From NCBI GenBank assembly GCA_016715965.1, contig JADJXG010000001.1, forward strand, positions 2,051,501 through 2,115,500: a stretch of 64,000 nt of DNA. The letters are read 5' to 3'. The stretch's first letter is position 1. The number at the start of each line of letters is the position of its first letter. Of this stretch, positions 27,273 through 36,822 are shown one piece after another. Below the pieces are notes generated by a model, which was given only the letters and a program-made list of their open reading frames with translations, made no database searches and was not told where the DNA came from. The stretch is from Saprospiraceae bacterium (GTDB taxonomy: Bacteria; Bacteroidota; Bacteroidia; Chitinophagales; Saprospiraceae). A program made the position numbers and the translations under genes.

Positions 27273-28181
27273 TTATGACAGCTCCACTGGCCTCTTCTTT
27301 TTCAAGACCTCATTCATTATAAGCACACCCAAAAGGATAAATCCAAATCCCAAAATGTCGTTCCAACCAATTTTTTCTCCGTCCATCCATCCCACGACAA
27401 TCGAGACCATGGGCATCAGATAGGTGACGCTGGCTGCAAATAATACATGCACTCTTTTGATCAATATATTAAAAAGGGCCATCGCCAATGCTGATCCAAG
27501 TACACTTAAGGCCAGCAAATGGTAGAACGCATTGCCTTGTGCCAAGGAAACAGGGATTTGATGGAATGCACCGGAATAATAACAAAGCGGAATACTAAAA
27601 ACAAGCAGGGAGACATACATGGTGGCGGTCATCTGAAGACCTGAAAATTCGGACAATTTGGATTTGATCATATTGCCATTGAGACCATACAGAATGGGTA
27701 CCATAAACGCTACCAATAAATACGTCGCCTCGGCTCTAAATTCGGCTCCGGGTTTGAAGGCAATCAATACGACTGCACCGGCAAGCGCAATCAAAGAACC
27801 CAATACTTTTTGCCTTTCGGTTTTCACCTGAAATAGTAATATTCCGATCGCATAAGTACAAATGGGTGTAAAGGAGTTGATAATTCCGGCCAATGAACTA
27901 CTGATTTTCTGTTGCGCCCATGGATACATGAAGGCTGGTAGAAAGGATCCCAAAAATCCAACAAACATGATCAGGGTCCATCTGTCGAGTGGAATTATTT
28001 TAAAGGAGGCATACAGAAAAGGAGTCAATGCAATGGCGCTAAACAACATCCTCAGCCCGGCAATCTGTGTGGGATCAAAGTCTGTCAGACTGTGTTTGAT
28101 AAAGAAATAACTGAATCCCCAGATGATGGTCAGGATGATCAGGAGTGTCCAGTCTTTCCAATCCGGATTTTTATGAACCAT
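27273..28181 (-). CDS. EamA-type (DMT superfamily) transporter
   Basis: 302 residues with ten hydrophobic segments in two EamA repeats (about 10-140 and 150-290). The first has TIIWGFSYFFIKHSL and PTQIAGLRMLFSAIALTPFL; the second has ATYLLVAFMVPILYGLNGNMI and SVLGSALAMALFNILIKRV. These match the drug/metabolite transporter family of inner-membrane exporters for amino acids or other small metabolites; the substrate is not predictable. It ends in a basic tail. It is divergent from the Omp28-like gene with a 123-bp shared upstream region. The length is typical. Confidence 0.9.
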   Translation of the reverse strand: MVHKNPDWKDWTLLIILTIIWGFSYFFIKHSLTDFDPTQIAGLRMLFSAIALTPFLYASFKIIPLDRWTLIMFVGFLGSFLPAFMYPWAQQKISSSLAGIINSFTPICTYAIGILLFQVKTERQKVLGSLIALAGAVVLIAFKPGAEFRAEATYLLVAFMVPILYGLNGNMIKSKLSEFSGLQMTATMYVSLLVFSIPLCYYSGAFHQIPVSLAQGNAFYHLLALSVLGSALAMALFNILIKRVHVLFAASVTYLMPMVSIVVGWMDGEKIGWNDILGFGFILLGVLIMNEVLKKKRPVELS

Positions 28182-28304
28182 GCTTTAAAATAAGCTGCAA
28201 ATGTATTCTACCTCTATATAGCTTTTCTCAGGAATTTCCCAAAGGGTAATTATTTAACAGATTATTTGTATCTTTAGCCCCAATTTAAAACATCAACTTT
28301 TGAA

Positions 28305-29975
28305 ATGAAACCAATAGTTAGCATTTGTCTATTGCTGGTTTGCGCTTTTGGATTTGCGCAATCTCCGCGAAAAGTTTTGTATGAGCATTTTACCCAGGCG
28401 TCCTGTCCACCCTGCGCCACCGTCAACCCGGTGTTGCATCCCATCCTTGAAAGGAACAGTGACAAATTGGTAAGAGTCACCCACCAGGTGAGCTGGCCCG
28501 GATATGATCCGATGAACAAGGACAATCCCGGAGAAATTCAATCCCGTGTCACTTATTATGGCATCTCCGGAGTACCGGGTTCAAGGATGAATGGAGCACT
28601 CGCAAGGGTAACACCCACCATCGAAGTGAACGATGCCATGATCGAAGCGGCAGCTTCTCTTGGATCTCCTTATGAAATAAGTATTGGGACTCAACTGAAT
28701 CCAAATCTGACGGAATTGGATGTAAAGGTAGATGTGAAATTGACCGGGAATCTGATCGGAAGGCCAATACTTAGGCTTGTTGTGATGGAGAAAATCATCC
28801 GTTTTGCACAGCCGCCCGGTACCAATGGGGAAAGGGAATTTCACCATGTCATTAAGAAATTTTTGCCCAATACTGGTGGAACCTCTCTTTCCAATCTGAG
28901 TACAACAGGTGAAACCCAGAGTTTTGAGTTTAATTACAAATTTGACAAACTTTACGATTTCAAAAATTTGGAGGTCGCCGCATTTATCCAGAATGAAACC
29001 ACCAAAGAAGTACTACAGGCAGAAAATGCAACTCCAGAATTTCCAAAGACAGCAGCGGCAGATCTTATTTTCAGAACGGGTACGCCGGGACAAGATCCCA
29101 CATCCAATGTAATCTGTGGCACAAGCACCACTCCCAGAATCAGTTTTTTAAATCAGGGAGAAACAACGCTCCAGTCCGCCAAGTTTGAATATTCGATCAA
29201 TGGAGGAGTATCTGCAAGCCATGGTTGGACAGGGCAGTTGAACTATCTTCAAGAGGCTATTGTAAATTTACCTTCGGTCGAAGTACCTTATTTAAAATCG
29301 ACTGACAATACCATAGAACTAAGGTTGATTGAACAAAATGGAGTACAACTGCAGGAACCAAAAACATTCCATATAAATTTTGAACCGCCACCGGTGACAA
29401 GCACCAAATGTAGGATTGAAATAAAACCGATCTCAAAACCCGATTTAATCGTATTTGATGTCACCGATGGTTCTGGCAATGTGATCTTGCGCGGTGGGCC
29501 TTTTGCCGACAATACGGTCAAGGTATTTGATCTTGAATTACAAGAAAATACCTGTTATAAATTAAATGTCAACAATCGCCATACCAGTGTCAATGGCACA
29601 GCCAGACTTTTTAATGAAAACAACGAACTCATCGTTAACACAAGTCTGACTTCTCAAAGATTGTTCGTAAGTCCTTTTACGACCTACCAACTGGTTGCTT
29701 CAGAAAATCTGCTTGGGGACCATCAGGGGATTCTTGTATTTCCAAACCCCGTGAACGATCTTCTGAACATCCATTGGAATGTAAGAGAAAATGGACCTGC
29801 GGTCCTTTCTGTTTTTGATCTCTCGGGCAAGCAAGTATTTTCCAAAAAGCTGCATACTCATTATGGAATCAATCAACACGAAATCCTATCTTCCGAGTGG
29901 AGCGAAGGATCTTATTTGATCCAGATCAAGACCCTTCAAAATACCCTTTACTCCAAGTTTGCAATAGCAAGATAG
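28305..29975 (+). CDS. Omp28-related T9SS-exported protein with thioredoxin-like CPPC
   Basis: 556 residues. The signal peptide (MKPIVSICLLLVCAFGFAQ) is followed at once by an Omp28-type domain: VLYEHFTQASCPPCATVNP, where CPPC sits as in thioredoxin folds, then VSWPGYDPMN and GVPGSRMNG. The middle (about 240-440) is beta-rich without a clear family. The last ~80 residues are a T9SS C-terminal domain (ILVFPNPVNDLLNIHW, then LSEWSEGSYLIQIKT-like strand, ending FAIAR). It should be delivered to the cell surface by T9SS. The CPPC pair may form a disulfide or act in thiol chemistry there. A terminator follows at 29998. The last 13 codons lie in a segment duplicated at 31876. Confidence 0.88.
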   Translation: MKPIVSICLLLVCAFGFAQSPRKVLYEHFTQASCPPCATVNPVLHPILERNSDKLVRVTHQVSWPGYDPMNKDNPGEIQSRVTYYGISGVPGSRMNGALARVTPTIEVNDAMIEAAASLGSPYEISIGTQLNPNLTELDVKVDVKLTGNLIGRPILRLVVMEKIIRFAQPPGTNGEREFHHVIKKFLPNTGGTSLSNLSTTGETQSFEFNYKFDKLYDFKNLEVAAFIQNETTKEVLQAENATPEFPKTAAADLIFRTGTPGQDPTSNVICGTSTTPRISFLNQGETTLQSAKFEYSINGGVSASHGWTGQLNYLQEAIVNLPSVEVPYLKSTDNTIELRLIEQNGVQLQEPKTFHINFEPPPVTSTKCRIEIKPISKPDLIVFDVTDGSGNVILRGGPFADNTVKVFDLELQENTCYKLNVNNRHTSVNGTARLFNENNELIVNTSLTSQRLFVSPFTTYQLVASENLLGDHQGILVFPNPVNDLLNIHWNVRENGPAVLSVFDLSGKQVFSKKLHTHYGINQHEILSSEWSEGSYLIQIKTLQNTLYSKFAIAR

Positions 29976-30229
29976 AATAAATCTTTTCAAAGTATAAAAT
30001 GAGCCCGGTGATGCAAATGCTTCTAAGGGCTTTTTTGTTGGAAATTGAATTATTAAAATTTAGATCCACACTTCCACATATGAGGGTTTAGTCTTTCCTT
30101 TGATTTTAGTTACTGCATTATCATTAAAACAAAATCCCAAACTTTATCAGCACATTGTGGTAGGCCTGCGTGCTGATCTTTTGATTGGTCTCTGTGATTC
30201 TGGTCGAACTGTCGCTGTAATGGTTTCCG
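29936..30229. repeat. Left copy of a ~293-bp direct repeat flanking the DUF4143 gene
   Basis: Matches 31876-32168 (offset about 1940 bp) over its whole length with scattered substitutions; the stretches GATAGAATAAATCTTTTCAA and TTAAAATTTAGATCCACACT are identical. It spans the last codons of the Omp28 gene, its terminator and a remnant of the 3' end of the minus-strand outer-membrane gene now at 32063. Confidence 0.88.
29998..30037 (+). terminator. Terminator of the Omp28-like gene
   Basis: AGCCC (30002-30006) pairs with GGGCT (30027-30031), followed by a T6 run. The duplicate at 31942-31978 keeps a longer, perfect 7-bp stem (AAGCCCG/CGGGCTT) and the same T run. Confidence 0.7.
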
Positions 30230-30364
30230 GGGTGTCCGTTGACACCTTAAGCCTTCATTTGCATGTAACAATAGGTAAGTAGACGAATCACTATCTATCT
30301 CTTATTCAATTCGTTAAAATTTTTTTACACTTACCCCTATAGAGGCTTTTAGTGCACGAACTTA

Positions 30365-30421
30365 AAAAGTGTAAAGTAATATGCTCTAAAAGTGTAAAGC
30401 AATATGCTCTAAAAATGTAAA
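30365..30421 (+). repeat. 23-bp direct repeats upstream of the DUF4143 gene
   Basis: AAAAGTGTAAAG(T/C)AATATGCTCT occurs at 30365-30387 and 30388-30410, followed by a partial third copy (AAAAATGTAAA). They lie immediately in front of the ATPase gene, where a regulator could bind; alternatively a replication-slippage product. Confidence 0.75.
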
Positions 30422-30433
30422 ATAGTTTTATTT

Positions 30434-31705
30434 TTGAGGCTAAAATCGCTTGTGAATTATAGGTCGCGAATTATAGAGCAGGAGTTACAACGAAAATTAA
30501 ATGCTTCCGGAGCCGTGCTGATCAGAGGACCTAAGGCCTGCGGAAAGACGGAATCTGCAAAGCAATTTGCAAAAAGTATTTTGCAAGTGGATCAGGATAT
30601 TCAGGTACCTGCGATGATGCTGACTGCTCCAATGCGCCTTTTGGCGGGTGATAACCCCAGACTGATAGATGAGTGGCAAATCCAGCCAAAACTATGGGAT
30701 TACATACGGCACGAAGTGGATGTCCGTAATAAAACTGCCCAGTTTATTTTAACCGGCTCTGCGAATCCTGAGGTATCGGCCCAAATGCATTCAGGTGCGG
30801 GTCGGTTTACCATTTTGGACATGAGAACAATGTCCTGGCAGGAGTTGGGTTTTTCGACCGGTAAAATCAGTCTTCGGGACCTATTCGAAGGAGCTAAGAT
30901 TGAGATTTATGATCAAACTACTGATCTTGAGTTTATTGTGGAAAAACTGATTGTTGGTGGTTTCCCTACAAATATGAATCTTCGTATAGATCAGGCTATG
31001 GATCTAAACCGGGCTTATATTGAGTTGTTGGCAGAAGTTGACATCAGCCGCATCGGAAATGTAAAAAGAAATCCTGCAAAACTAAAAGCATTGCTCTGTT
31101 CGTTGGCAAGAAATTCTGCCACCTTAGTAGATATCAGCACCTTGTCTAAAGATATTCTGAAAAATGAAAACGAAGGACTTTCCAGACCTACCATATATGA
31201 TTATCTGGATGCTTTGAACCGCTTGATGATCATTGAAGACCAACCGGCATGGGCCCCTCATATAAGGTCTTCCTCAGCTTTGAGGAGATCCCCCAAAAGG
31301 CATCTTTCAGATGTTTGCCTGGCAGTTGCGGCATTGGCCTGTGATAAAAATTCACTTTTAAATGATTTAAATCTGACGGGTTTCTTGTTTGAATCTCTGG
31401 TTATCCATGACTTGCGTATTTATGCTCAAGCCATGGACGCAAAGGTTTACAATTACCGTGATTCAAGCGGACTGGAAGTAGATGGTATCGTTCAAAAACA
31501 CAATGGAGATTGGTCTGCATTTGAAATTAAACTAGGCGCCGGTCAAATTGATGAGGCAGCTGCAGCACTTCATAAATTTGTTTCAATTCTAAATCCTAAG
31601 AAAGTCAAGCAAGCTTCTTCTCTTAACATCATTACAGGAACAGGCATGAGCTATACTCGGAATGACGGAATCAATGTTATTTCACTTGCTTCCATAGGTG
31701 TATAG
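30434..31705 (+). CDS. AAA ATPase with DUF4143 (PD-(D/E)XK-like) C-terminal domain
   Basis: About 417-423 residues. The N-terminal AAA domain has Walker A IRGPKACGKTESA near residue 30, Walker B-like PRLIDEWQ near 75 and sensor FILTGSAN near 100. The C-terminal DUF4143 domain carries GLEVDGIV and, after a short gap, WSAFEIKLG, i.e. the D and ExK of a PD-(D/E)XK nuclease-like fold. Members are common, mobile, often multicopy genes whose function is not settled. Start: TTG 30434 or, more in line with family N-termini (VNYRSRIIEQEL), GTG 30452. The gene sits between two copies of a ~293-bp segment and behind short direct repeats, which suggests it arrived as an insert. It appears intact. Confidence 0.88.
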   Translation: MRLKSLVNYRSRIIEQELQRKLNASGAVLIRGPKACGKTESAKQFAKSILQVDQDIQVPAMMLTAPMRLLAGDNPRLIDEWQIQPKLWDYIRHEVDVRNKTAQFILTGSANPEVSAQMHSGAGRFTILDMRTMSWQELGFSTGKISLRDLFEGAKIEIYDQTTDLEFIVEKLIVGGFPTNMNLRIDQAMDLNRAYIELLAEVDISRIGNVKRNPAKLKALLCSLARNSATLVDISTLSKDILKNENEGLSRPTIYDYLDALNRLMIIEDQPAWAPHIRSSSALRRSPKRHLSDVCLAVAALACDKNSLLNDLNLTGFLFESLVIHDLRIYAQAMDAKVYNYRDSSGLEVDGIVQKHNGDWSAFEIKLGAGQIDEAAAALHKFVSILNPKKVKQASSLNIITGTGMSYTRNDGINVISLASIGV

Positions 31706-31875
31706 GATTTTGATTCACTTCAGTAGAATGCTTTTATTCTTTATTTATAATTGCAATTTAAACCGGCCAGATTTGGCAGCTTTTAAGAGGTAAAAAATCC
31801 TTAATGAAAATACGATCAACTACCTTCTAAAATGCGACTTGCCTAAATAGTCCAAGCTGACGTATTTCAAGTCTT

Positions 31876-32168
31876 TTCAAAATTTCCCTTATCTAAAGTT
31901 TGTAATAGCAAGATAGAATAAATCTTTTCAAAGTATAAAATAAGCCCGAAGATGCGAAAGTTCTACGGGCTTTTTTGTTGGAAATTGAATTATTAAAATT
32001 TAGATCCACACTTCCAAATGTGAGGGTTACCCTTACTTTTGAATTTAACTATTGCGTTGCCATTAAAACAAAATCCCAAACTTAATCAGCACATTGTGGT
32101 AGGCCTGTGTGCTGATCTTTTGATTGGTCTCTGTGATCCTGGTCGAACTATCGTTGTAATGGTATCCG
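31876..32168. repeat. Right copy of the ~293-bp direct repeat
   Basis: Partner of 29936-30229. Its left part is a decayed copy of the Omp28 3' end (CTAAAGTTTGTAATAGCAAG without the rest of that gene). It contains a terminator (31942-31978), and its right part is the genuine 3' end of the minus-strand outer-membrane gene. Confidence 0.88.
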
Positions 32169-32695
32169 ATGTCAAACAGCAATCCCAGGTTTTTGTATGC
32201 ATACCATTTGAGTCCAACAGAAGGGTTGAGATACAATCCATTTTTCTCAGATACAGGTACATTGGTGATGGGCTCGAAATATGGATTTTGTCGAACGAAA
32301 TTGTAACCGGTACCCATTCCTACAAGAACTGAAAACCTGTTGGATTTGCTTTTGATAAACTGATATCTAAGGTCAATACTGAGAGGAAAGGTAGCCCTCG
32401 TTGGTTTGGGCTTAAAGAGATTGGTTTGTCCGAGATATTGGATGCTCAGTCCCAAAGAGAGCACCCTTAAAATATTTCTGCCAAGGAATAATCCAAATCC
32501 TTCCTGTTAATAATCACCGCCACCGATGGAATGGTGTATTAGAACATGGTTCTTTCTTTGACCATATTGCGATGGAAATTCCATAGTAGCTTGGGTTTTT
32601 TCTTTTGATTGCTTTGGATTTTTTGAGCTCTGAGCAAATGTCGGGTGCAATAGAAATAAGAACATTGCACAGATCATAAAATTTCTTTTTGTCAT
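32063..32695 (-). pseudogene. Outer-membrane beta-barrel protein with an in-frame TAA
   Basis: Read on the minus strand, ATG 32695 starts a signal peptide (MTKRNFMICAMFLFLLHPTF, then AQ), continues to HHSIGGGDY and meets TAA at 32507-32509. The same frame then runs on as QEGFGLFLGRNILRVLSLGL to FGILF at 32063. Without the stop it is a ~210-residue outer-membrane barrel: alternating strands (SIDLRYQFIKS, SVLVGMGTGYNFV, LYLNPSVGLKWYAYKNLGLLFDIGYHY) and a terminal aromatic residue. A single nonsense change therefore splits an otherwise intact gene. The 3' end of the gene was also copied to 30083-30229. A short protein starting at an internal GTG (32464) is possible but would lack export. Confidence 0.75.
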
Positions 32696-32775
32696 GTTGA
32701 TTTGTTTTTAATGTTGAGAAATTGTTTTGAAATTGGAATTTTAATTTTTGATGAAAAAGTAGGCTTATCATTGAT

Positions 32776-34590
32776 TTATCGAATAAGGACCATTTCTTTT
32801 GATATGTGCTGATTTTCGGACTGAAGACTAAGCGTATAGCTTCCTGGTGGCAATTGCAAAGCTGTGGTGTCAAGTTCAAACCATTCCGAATGATCGGTGA
32901 GGATTTGATTTCTTGAAAACAGCAACTGACCATTTTGATGGATAATTTCGATTTTGCAATAGGTTTTAAACACATTTTGTGGGAAGTATATTCTGACCAC
33001 ACCCTGAGCAGGATTGGGATTTATCCTCAGTTCGTTCTTAGAAGTTTCTAGGGTAGAGCTGATGTTTGGTTCTACAATGATCTTTTCAAGATCTGAAGGC
33101 AAATTGAACATCTTTTGTTGAATACCCGAAGGCCATTGAATCCACACGGTATCTACTTTTGTTCCGTCTTTTAAACCGAAATGCGCTTTAAGACTGTTTT
33201 GACTGCAATAGCCTGATTGGCTGGAGATTTCCCTGGATTGGATCAGTTGTTTTCCATCGACCTTACTGCTGATGTTGATCCTGGCACCGATTGCATCTTT
33301 GTTTGACTTATTTCCTTTTAAGTCAAATCGAATCCAATGATTGGAATTTCCCTTATTTTGGAAGACCATATTATTTGGCAAAACAGCTTGACTGCTGTTT
33401 TTACAAGTGGAGATCACCAGATCCTGAAAGCCATTTTGATCGAGATCGCTCCAGGCCAATCCAAAAGAACAAGGTGTCGACAAATCCTGGATACTATGAT
33501 CGTCCTTTGTGAAATTTCCGAAGCCGTCATTGAGATATAGTACATTGTACATCTCTGTATTGCAAAAACCATTGCTGACAGCAAGATCGAGGTCGCCGTC
33601 GTTGTCGTAATCCGCAAAGGAAGCAGAAAAGGAACATCCCGGATCAGAAGCAAATGGTTGTCTGATTGCTGAAAAACTACCGTTTTTTTGATTGATATAA
33701 AGCGCGCTGGAAGCAGGGATAAAATTATTTGAATGGCAAACAAAGACATCCAGCCATCCATCGTTGTTGACATCGGCCCAACTGGCGCTCATGGAAGACT
33801 CTTTGTCCTTTAATAAATCACCAGCCTGATCCATTTTGACAAGCATCCCATTTCCATCGTTTCGGAAAAGACTGTTCACAGATTTGTTTTCATTGCAGAC
33901 AAACAAATCAGCATCCCCGTCATTGTCGAAATCGACCCAACTGACACCCCTGGAATATAGAGTTTCCGAAGTGCTGATGTGATTTAGAACTGGAGTCAAA
34001 TTTCCCTTGCCGTCATTTCTAAACAGCAGATTTCTATTGTCTGCCGGTCCATTTCCTGCGTTGCTAACATACAAATCCAGCCAACCATCCTGATCATAAT
34101 CGCCCCATGCAGCAGATTCGCTGTAGGTTTTATAGCTGGTAGGGCTGCCATTGTATTGACCCATTGCATTTTTAATGTACAAGACATTGGAGCGATTATA
34201 CCAACTGCTCACATAAATCGTCCTATCTCCATTGTTGTGAATATCTCCAATGCATGCACCTACCGAAGGCAAAATAAGTGATTTAAAAAATAGCGTATCT
34301 TTGTAAAACTGAAAATTTCCCTGATTGATGTACAAGTAATCTTCGGCACCTGATGAAGGACCATTGCTGATAAATAGATCATCAAGGCCATCGTTGTTGA
34401 CATCGACCAGATTAACACTTCTGCTGTCAGAGATGGTGTTGACCACGGGACCCTGACTTATTTTTTGAAATAGTGTTTGTGGATATGCATGATGGCTCAT
34501 TATCATCCACAGGATAAGAAGAATGCAGTAATTCTTGTTTTTCCTAAAAGCGGAGAAAGTGAAATTCTTGTGCAATTGAAGATTGATCAT
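32776..34590 (-). CDS. FG-GAP/VCBS and ASPIC/UnbV repeat protein with T9SS domain
   Basis: 604 residues. After a signal peptide (hydrophobic YCILLILWMIMSHHAYPQ) come about seven FG-GAP/VCBS-type repeats with calcium-loop signatures: VDVNNDGLDDLFIS, GDYDQDGWLDLYVS, VDFDNDGDADLFV, ADVNNDGWLDVFV, ADYDNDGDLDLAVS and SDLDQNGFQDLVIS, making a seven-bladed propeller. An ASPIC/UnbV domain (NHWIRFDLKGNKSNKDAIGARI) follows near 430. The last ~80 residues are a T9SS C-terminal domain (RINPNPAQGVVRIYF, ending MVLIR). Such CRTAC1-like proteins are surface or secreted, calcium-stabilised and of unknown ligand. Alone on its strand, it is convergent with no partner. Confidence 0.9.
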   Translation of the reverse strand: MINLQLHKNFTFSAFRKNKNYCILLILWMIMSHHAYPQTLFQKISQGPVVNTISDSRSVNLVDVNNDGLDDLFISNGPSSGAEDYLYINQGNFQFYKDTLFFKSLILPSVGACIGDIHNNGDRTIYVSSWYNRSNVLYIKNAMGQYNGSPTSYKTYSESAAWGDYDQDGWLDLYVSNAGNGPADNRNLLFRNDGKGNLTPVLNHISTSETLYSRGVSWVDFDNDGDADLFVCNENKSVNSLFRNDGNGMLVKMDQAGDLLKDKESSMSASWADVNNDGWLDVFVCHSNNFIPASSALYINQKNGSFSAIRQPFASDPGCSFSASFADYDNDGDLDLAVSNGFCNTEMYNVLYLNDGFGNFTKDDHSIQDLSTPCSFGLAWSDLDQNGFQDLVISTCKNSSQAVLPNNMVFQNKGNSNHWIRFDLKGNKSNKDAIGARINISSKVDGKQLIQSREISSQSGYCSQNSLKAHFGLKDGTKVDTVWIQWPSGIQQKMFNLPSDLEKIIVEPNISSTLETSKNELRINPNPAQGVVRIYFPQNVFKTYCKIEIIHQNGQLLFSRNQILTDHSEWFELDTTALQLPPGSYTLSLQSENQHISKEMVLIR

Positions 34591-34838
34591 TTGTTAATTA
34601 TTTTTGGTGAACTGAAAAATGGAAAGCCTTTTGTTTATAAATCTTATGCAAAGGAAGCTTAGCTTGGTCCGATCATTTTTTTTATTCAACAGGATGCAGT
34701 CATTGTTGATCAAAAAATCGTTTGTGTTGGTTTTCGCTTCAAGTTCGGCGGAAATGGCATTTGGAACGGATTTGATGGTTGTTCATCGGATAAGTGAATT
34801 TTGGTTTACCAAGGAGTTTGTACCTTGTGCTTTGTACA

Positions 34839-35879
34839 ATGAAAAGACATATTTATTTTTGGGCAGCTTATCTTATTTTTTATTGGTTGCTGATTTGGTC
34901 CGGTCTAAATAACAATGAAAATGAAAGTACGGGTATGCAGATTGCACTGACTGCACTGGCTACAATAATTATTCTCTTACCCGCCAAAATATCTGCTGTC
35001 TATATTGGAATGCCAGCCTTGATCACCAAAATAAGCCATTCCATTGGAAGCTGGACCAGGGTTATTCTTCGATTGGTAGCAGGTATCATAACCGGGATAA
35101 TTTTGTATCGCCTGGCCATACATCTAATCATATATCCATATTTATATCAGAGACCCCTGGCCTGGGATCAATTTTTTGTATTGTCCAGAATGTTGTCCAA
35201 TTTTGCAGAGTTGCTGGTGCCTATGCTCTTCTTTGGGGTGCTTTGGATCTCTGCTGAACAGCGCAGGAGCAGTTTGAACGCCAAACAAATGGAAAACGAA
35301 AAATTAAATTTTGAATTGCAACTCATCAAATCACAAACCAATCCACATTTCTTATTCAATACCCTCAATAACATTTACGGTCTCAGCAGAAAGAATGATC
35401 CCAGAGCAGCTGAAGCACTCTTAAAACTCTCACAACTCTTGAGGTATTTGTTGTATGACAATGCATCTTCCAAAGTTTTATTGGACAAAGAAATTAAAAT
35501 GATCCAGGCCTACATCGACTTGATGCAGATGAGACGCATTAAGCCGGTGGAACTAAAAATGCAATTTGAAAATTTAAATGTCCTCAGGGAAATATCTCCC
35601 GGATTATTATTGCCTTTGGTAGAAAATGCATTTAAATTTGTGGGTGAAAAAGCGGAAGGAATGGCGCACATTAATTTAAATATTTCCCACGATGATCAAG
35701 ATCAATTTTGTTTTTATATTCAAAATTCGGTGGATGAAACGATGGATCACTCCAGTGGAGGTTTGGGTTTGAAAAATTTAAAAAGGCAACTCGAACTGGA
35801 ATATCCGAATCGTCATTCACTCAAAGTCACCAAAGATCAAGGTAGTTTTGAGTTAGAATTAAAAATCACAAATGCCTAA
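34839..35879 (+). CDS. LytS-type sensor histidine kinase
   Basis: 347 residues from ATG 34839 (an upstream TTG/ATG at 34794 would add 15 residues out of line with the family). Four membrane segments fill residues ~1-140. A short coiled coil (RRSSLNAKQMENEKLNFELQL) leads to the His_kinase domain with the phospho-acceptor His in QTNPHFLFNTLNNI and the N-box in LLPLVENAFKFV. A shortened HATPase part ends with GGLGLKNLKRQLELEYP. It should autophosphorylate and pass phosphate to the LytTR regulator downstream, whose start overlaps this stop by eight bases. The stimulus is unknown; there is no extracellular sensor domain. Confidence 0.93.
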   Translation: MKRHIYFWAAYLIFYWLLIWSGLNNNENESTGMQIALTALATIIILLPAKISAVYIGMPALITKISHSIGSWTRVILRLVAGIITGIILYRLAIHLIIYPYLYQRPLAWDQFFVLSRMLSNFAELLVPMLFFGVLWISAEQRRSSLNAKQMENEKLNFELQLIKSQTNPHFLFNTLNNIYGLSRKNDPRAAEALLKLSQLLRYLLYDNASSKVLLDKEIKMIQAYIDLMQMRRIKPVELKMQFENLNVLREISPGLLLPLVENAFKFVGEKAEGMAHINLNISHDDQDQFCFYIQNSVDETMDHSSGGLGLKNLKRQLELEYPNRHSLKVTKDQGSFELELKITNA

Positions 35880-36603
35880 TATGGAATTGCTCCAATGTAT
35901 TGTAGTCGAGGACGAGCCCATTGCTGCAGAAATTCTGGAGGATTACATCGGCATGGTTCCTTTTCTAAAACATGTGGGCACTTACCACGATCCTTTGGCA
36001 GGATTAAATTCACTTTCAAAGGGGAACATTGATGTAATTTTTTTAGATCTATCGATGCCCAAACTTCGGGGTGAAGATTTCATCAGAAGTCTGATTGAGA
36101 AATACAAGATTGTGATTACGACCGCACACCATGAGTATGCACTGGAAAGTTATGAGTGGGGTGTCACAGATTATCTTTTAAAACCGATTGCCTTTAATCG
36201 TTTTGTGATCGCTGCGAATAAATTGAGAACTCTAGCTTCAGGAAAAAATAATCCTTCGCCTTTAGTATCTACTGAGTCTGTCCTCTCATCGCATCGCTTT
36301 TTTAATGTGAACAAGACCATGATCAAGATCGATCTGCAAGAGATCCGTTATGTGGAAAGTTTGAAAGAGTATGTTAGAATCGTCACCGGAGATCAATCCA
36401 TTGTGACCAAAGGCAGCCTTCAGGAATTCGAGCAAATGTTGATGGATTTTGGAGGACTGCGCATTCACCGTTCCTTTTTGGTCAACGTACATCACATCCA
36501 AACCTATTCAGCGCAAGAACTTCAAACCGCTGGTAAGTTCATTCCGATAGGCAGGCAGTACAAGGAAAGGGTATTGCAAATTTTGGGAAAGATAGTGTTG
36601 TAA
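35872..36603 (+). CDS. LytTR-family response regulator
   Basis: 243 residues. Receiver domain 1-120: acidic pair in VVEDEPIAAE, phospho-acceptor Asp in DVIFLDLSMPKLRG and the conserved Lys in DYLLKPI. LytTR DNA-binding domain about 140-240: FFNVNKTMIKIDLQEIRYVES, then RIHRSFLVNVHHI and PIGRQYKERVLQIL. It is the partner of the kinase just upstream (8-bp overlap, coupled translation). In Bacteroidota such pairs usually control nearby or envelope genes; the target here cannot be told. The downstream lipoprotein is 219 bp away and could be a target. Confidence 0.95.
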   Translation: MPNMELLQCIVVEDEPIAAEILEDYIGMVPFLKHVGTYHDPLAGLNSLSKGNIDVIFLDLSMPKLRGEDFIRSLIEKYKIVITTAHHEYALESYEWGVTDYLLKPIAFNRFVIAANKLRTLASGKNNPSPLVSTESVLSSHRFFNVNKTMIKIDLQEIRYVESLKEYVRIVTGDQSIVTKGSLQEFEQMLMDFGGLRIHRSFLVNVHHIQTYSAQELQTAGKFIPIGRQYKERVLQILGKIVL

Positions 36604-36822
36604 AAATATGCGAGAGTCAGTATAATCATCAATAACACTACATTAATATATCATTAACAATTAATTCGTTTTTTTTTTTGCAGGTTATACCTTTGTCAGA
36701 CTGTAGCAAGTTTTTAGGCCTTAAATATAGTAACACAGTGGGTGAATAAATAAGTCCACCGAACACATCCTTACGAACAAGGTAGGTGGGAATGTTTTAT
36801 TTCATATTAAAATTGCACAACT

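Noticed and set aside
34477..34912. Two plus-strand frames before the histidine kinase
   Set aside because: They overlap the ASPIC/UnbV gene and the kinase start in other frames and show no domain; shadows.
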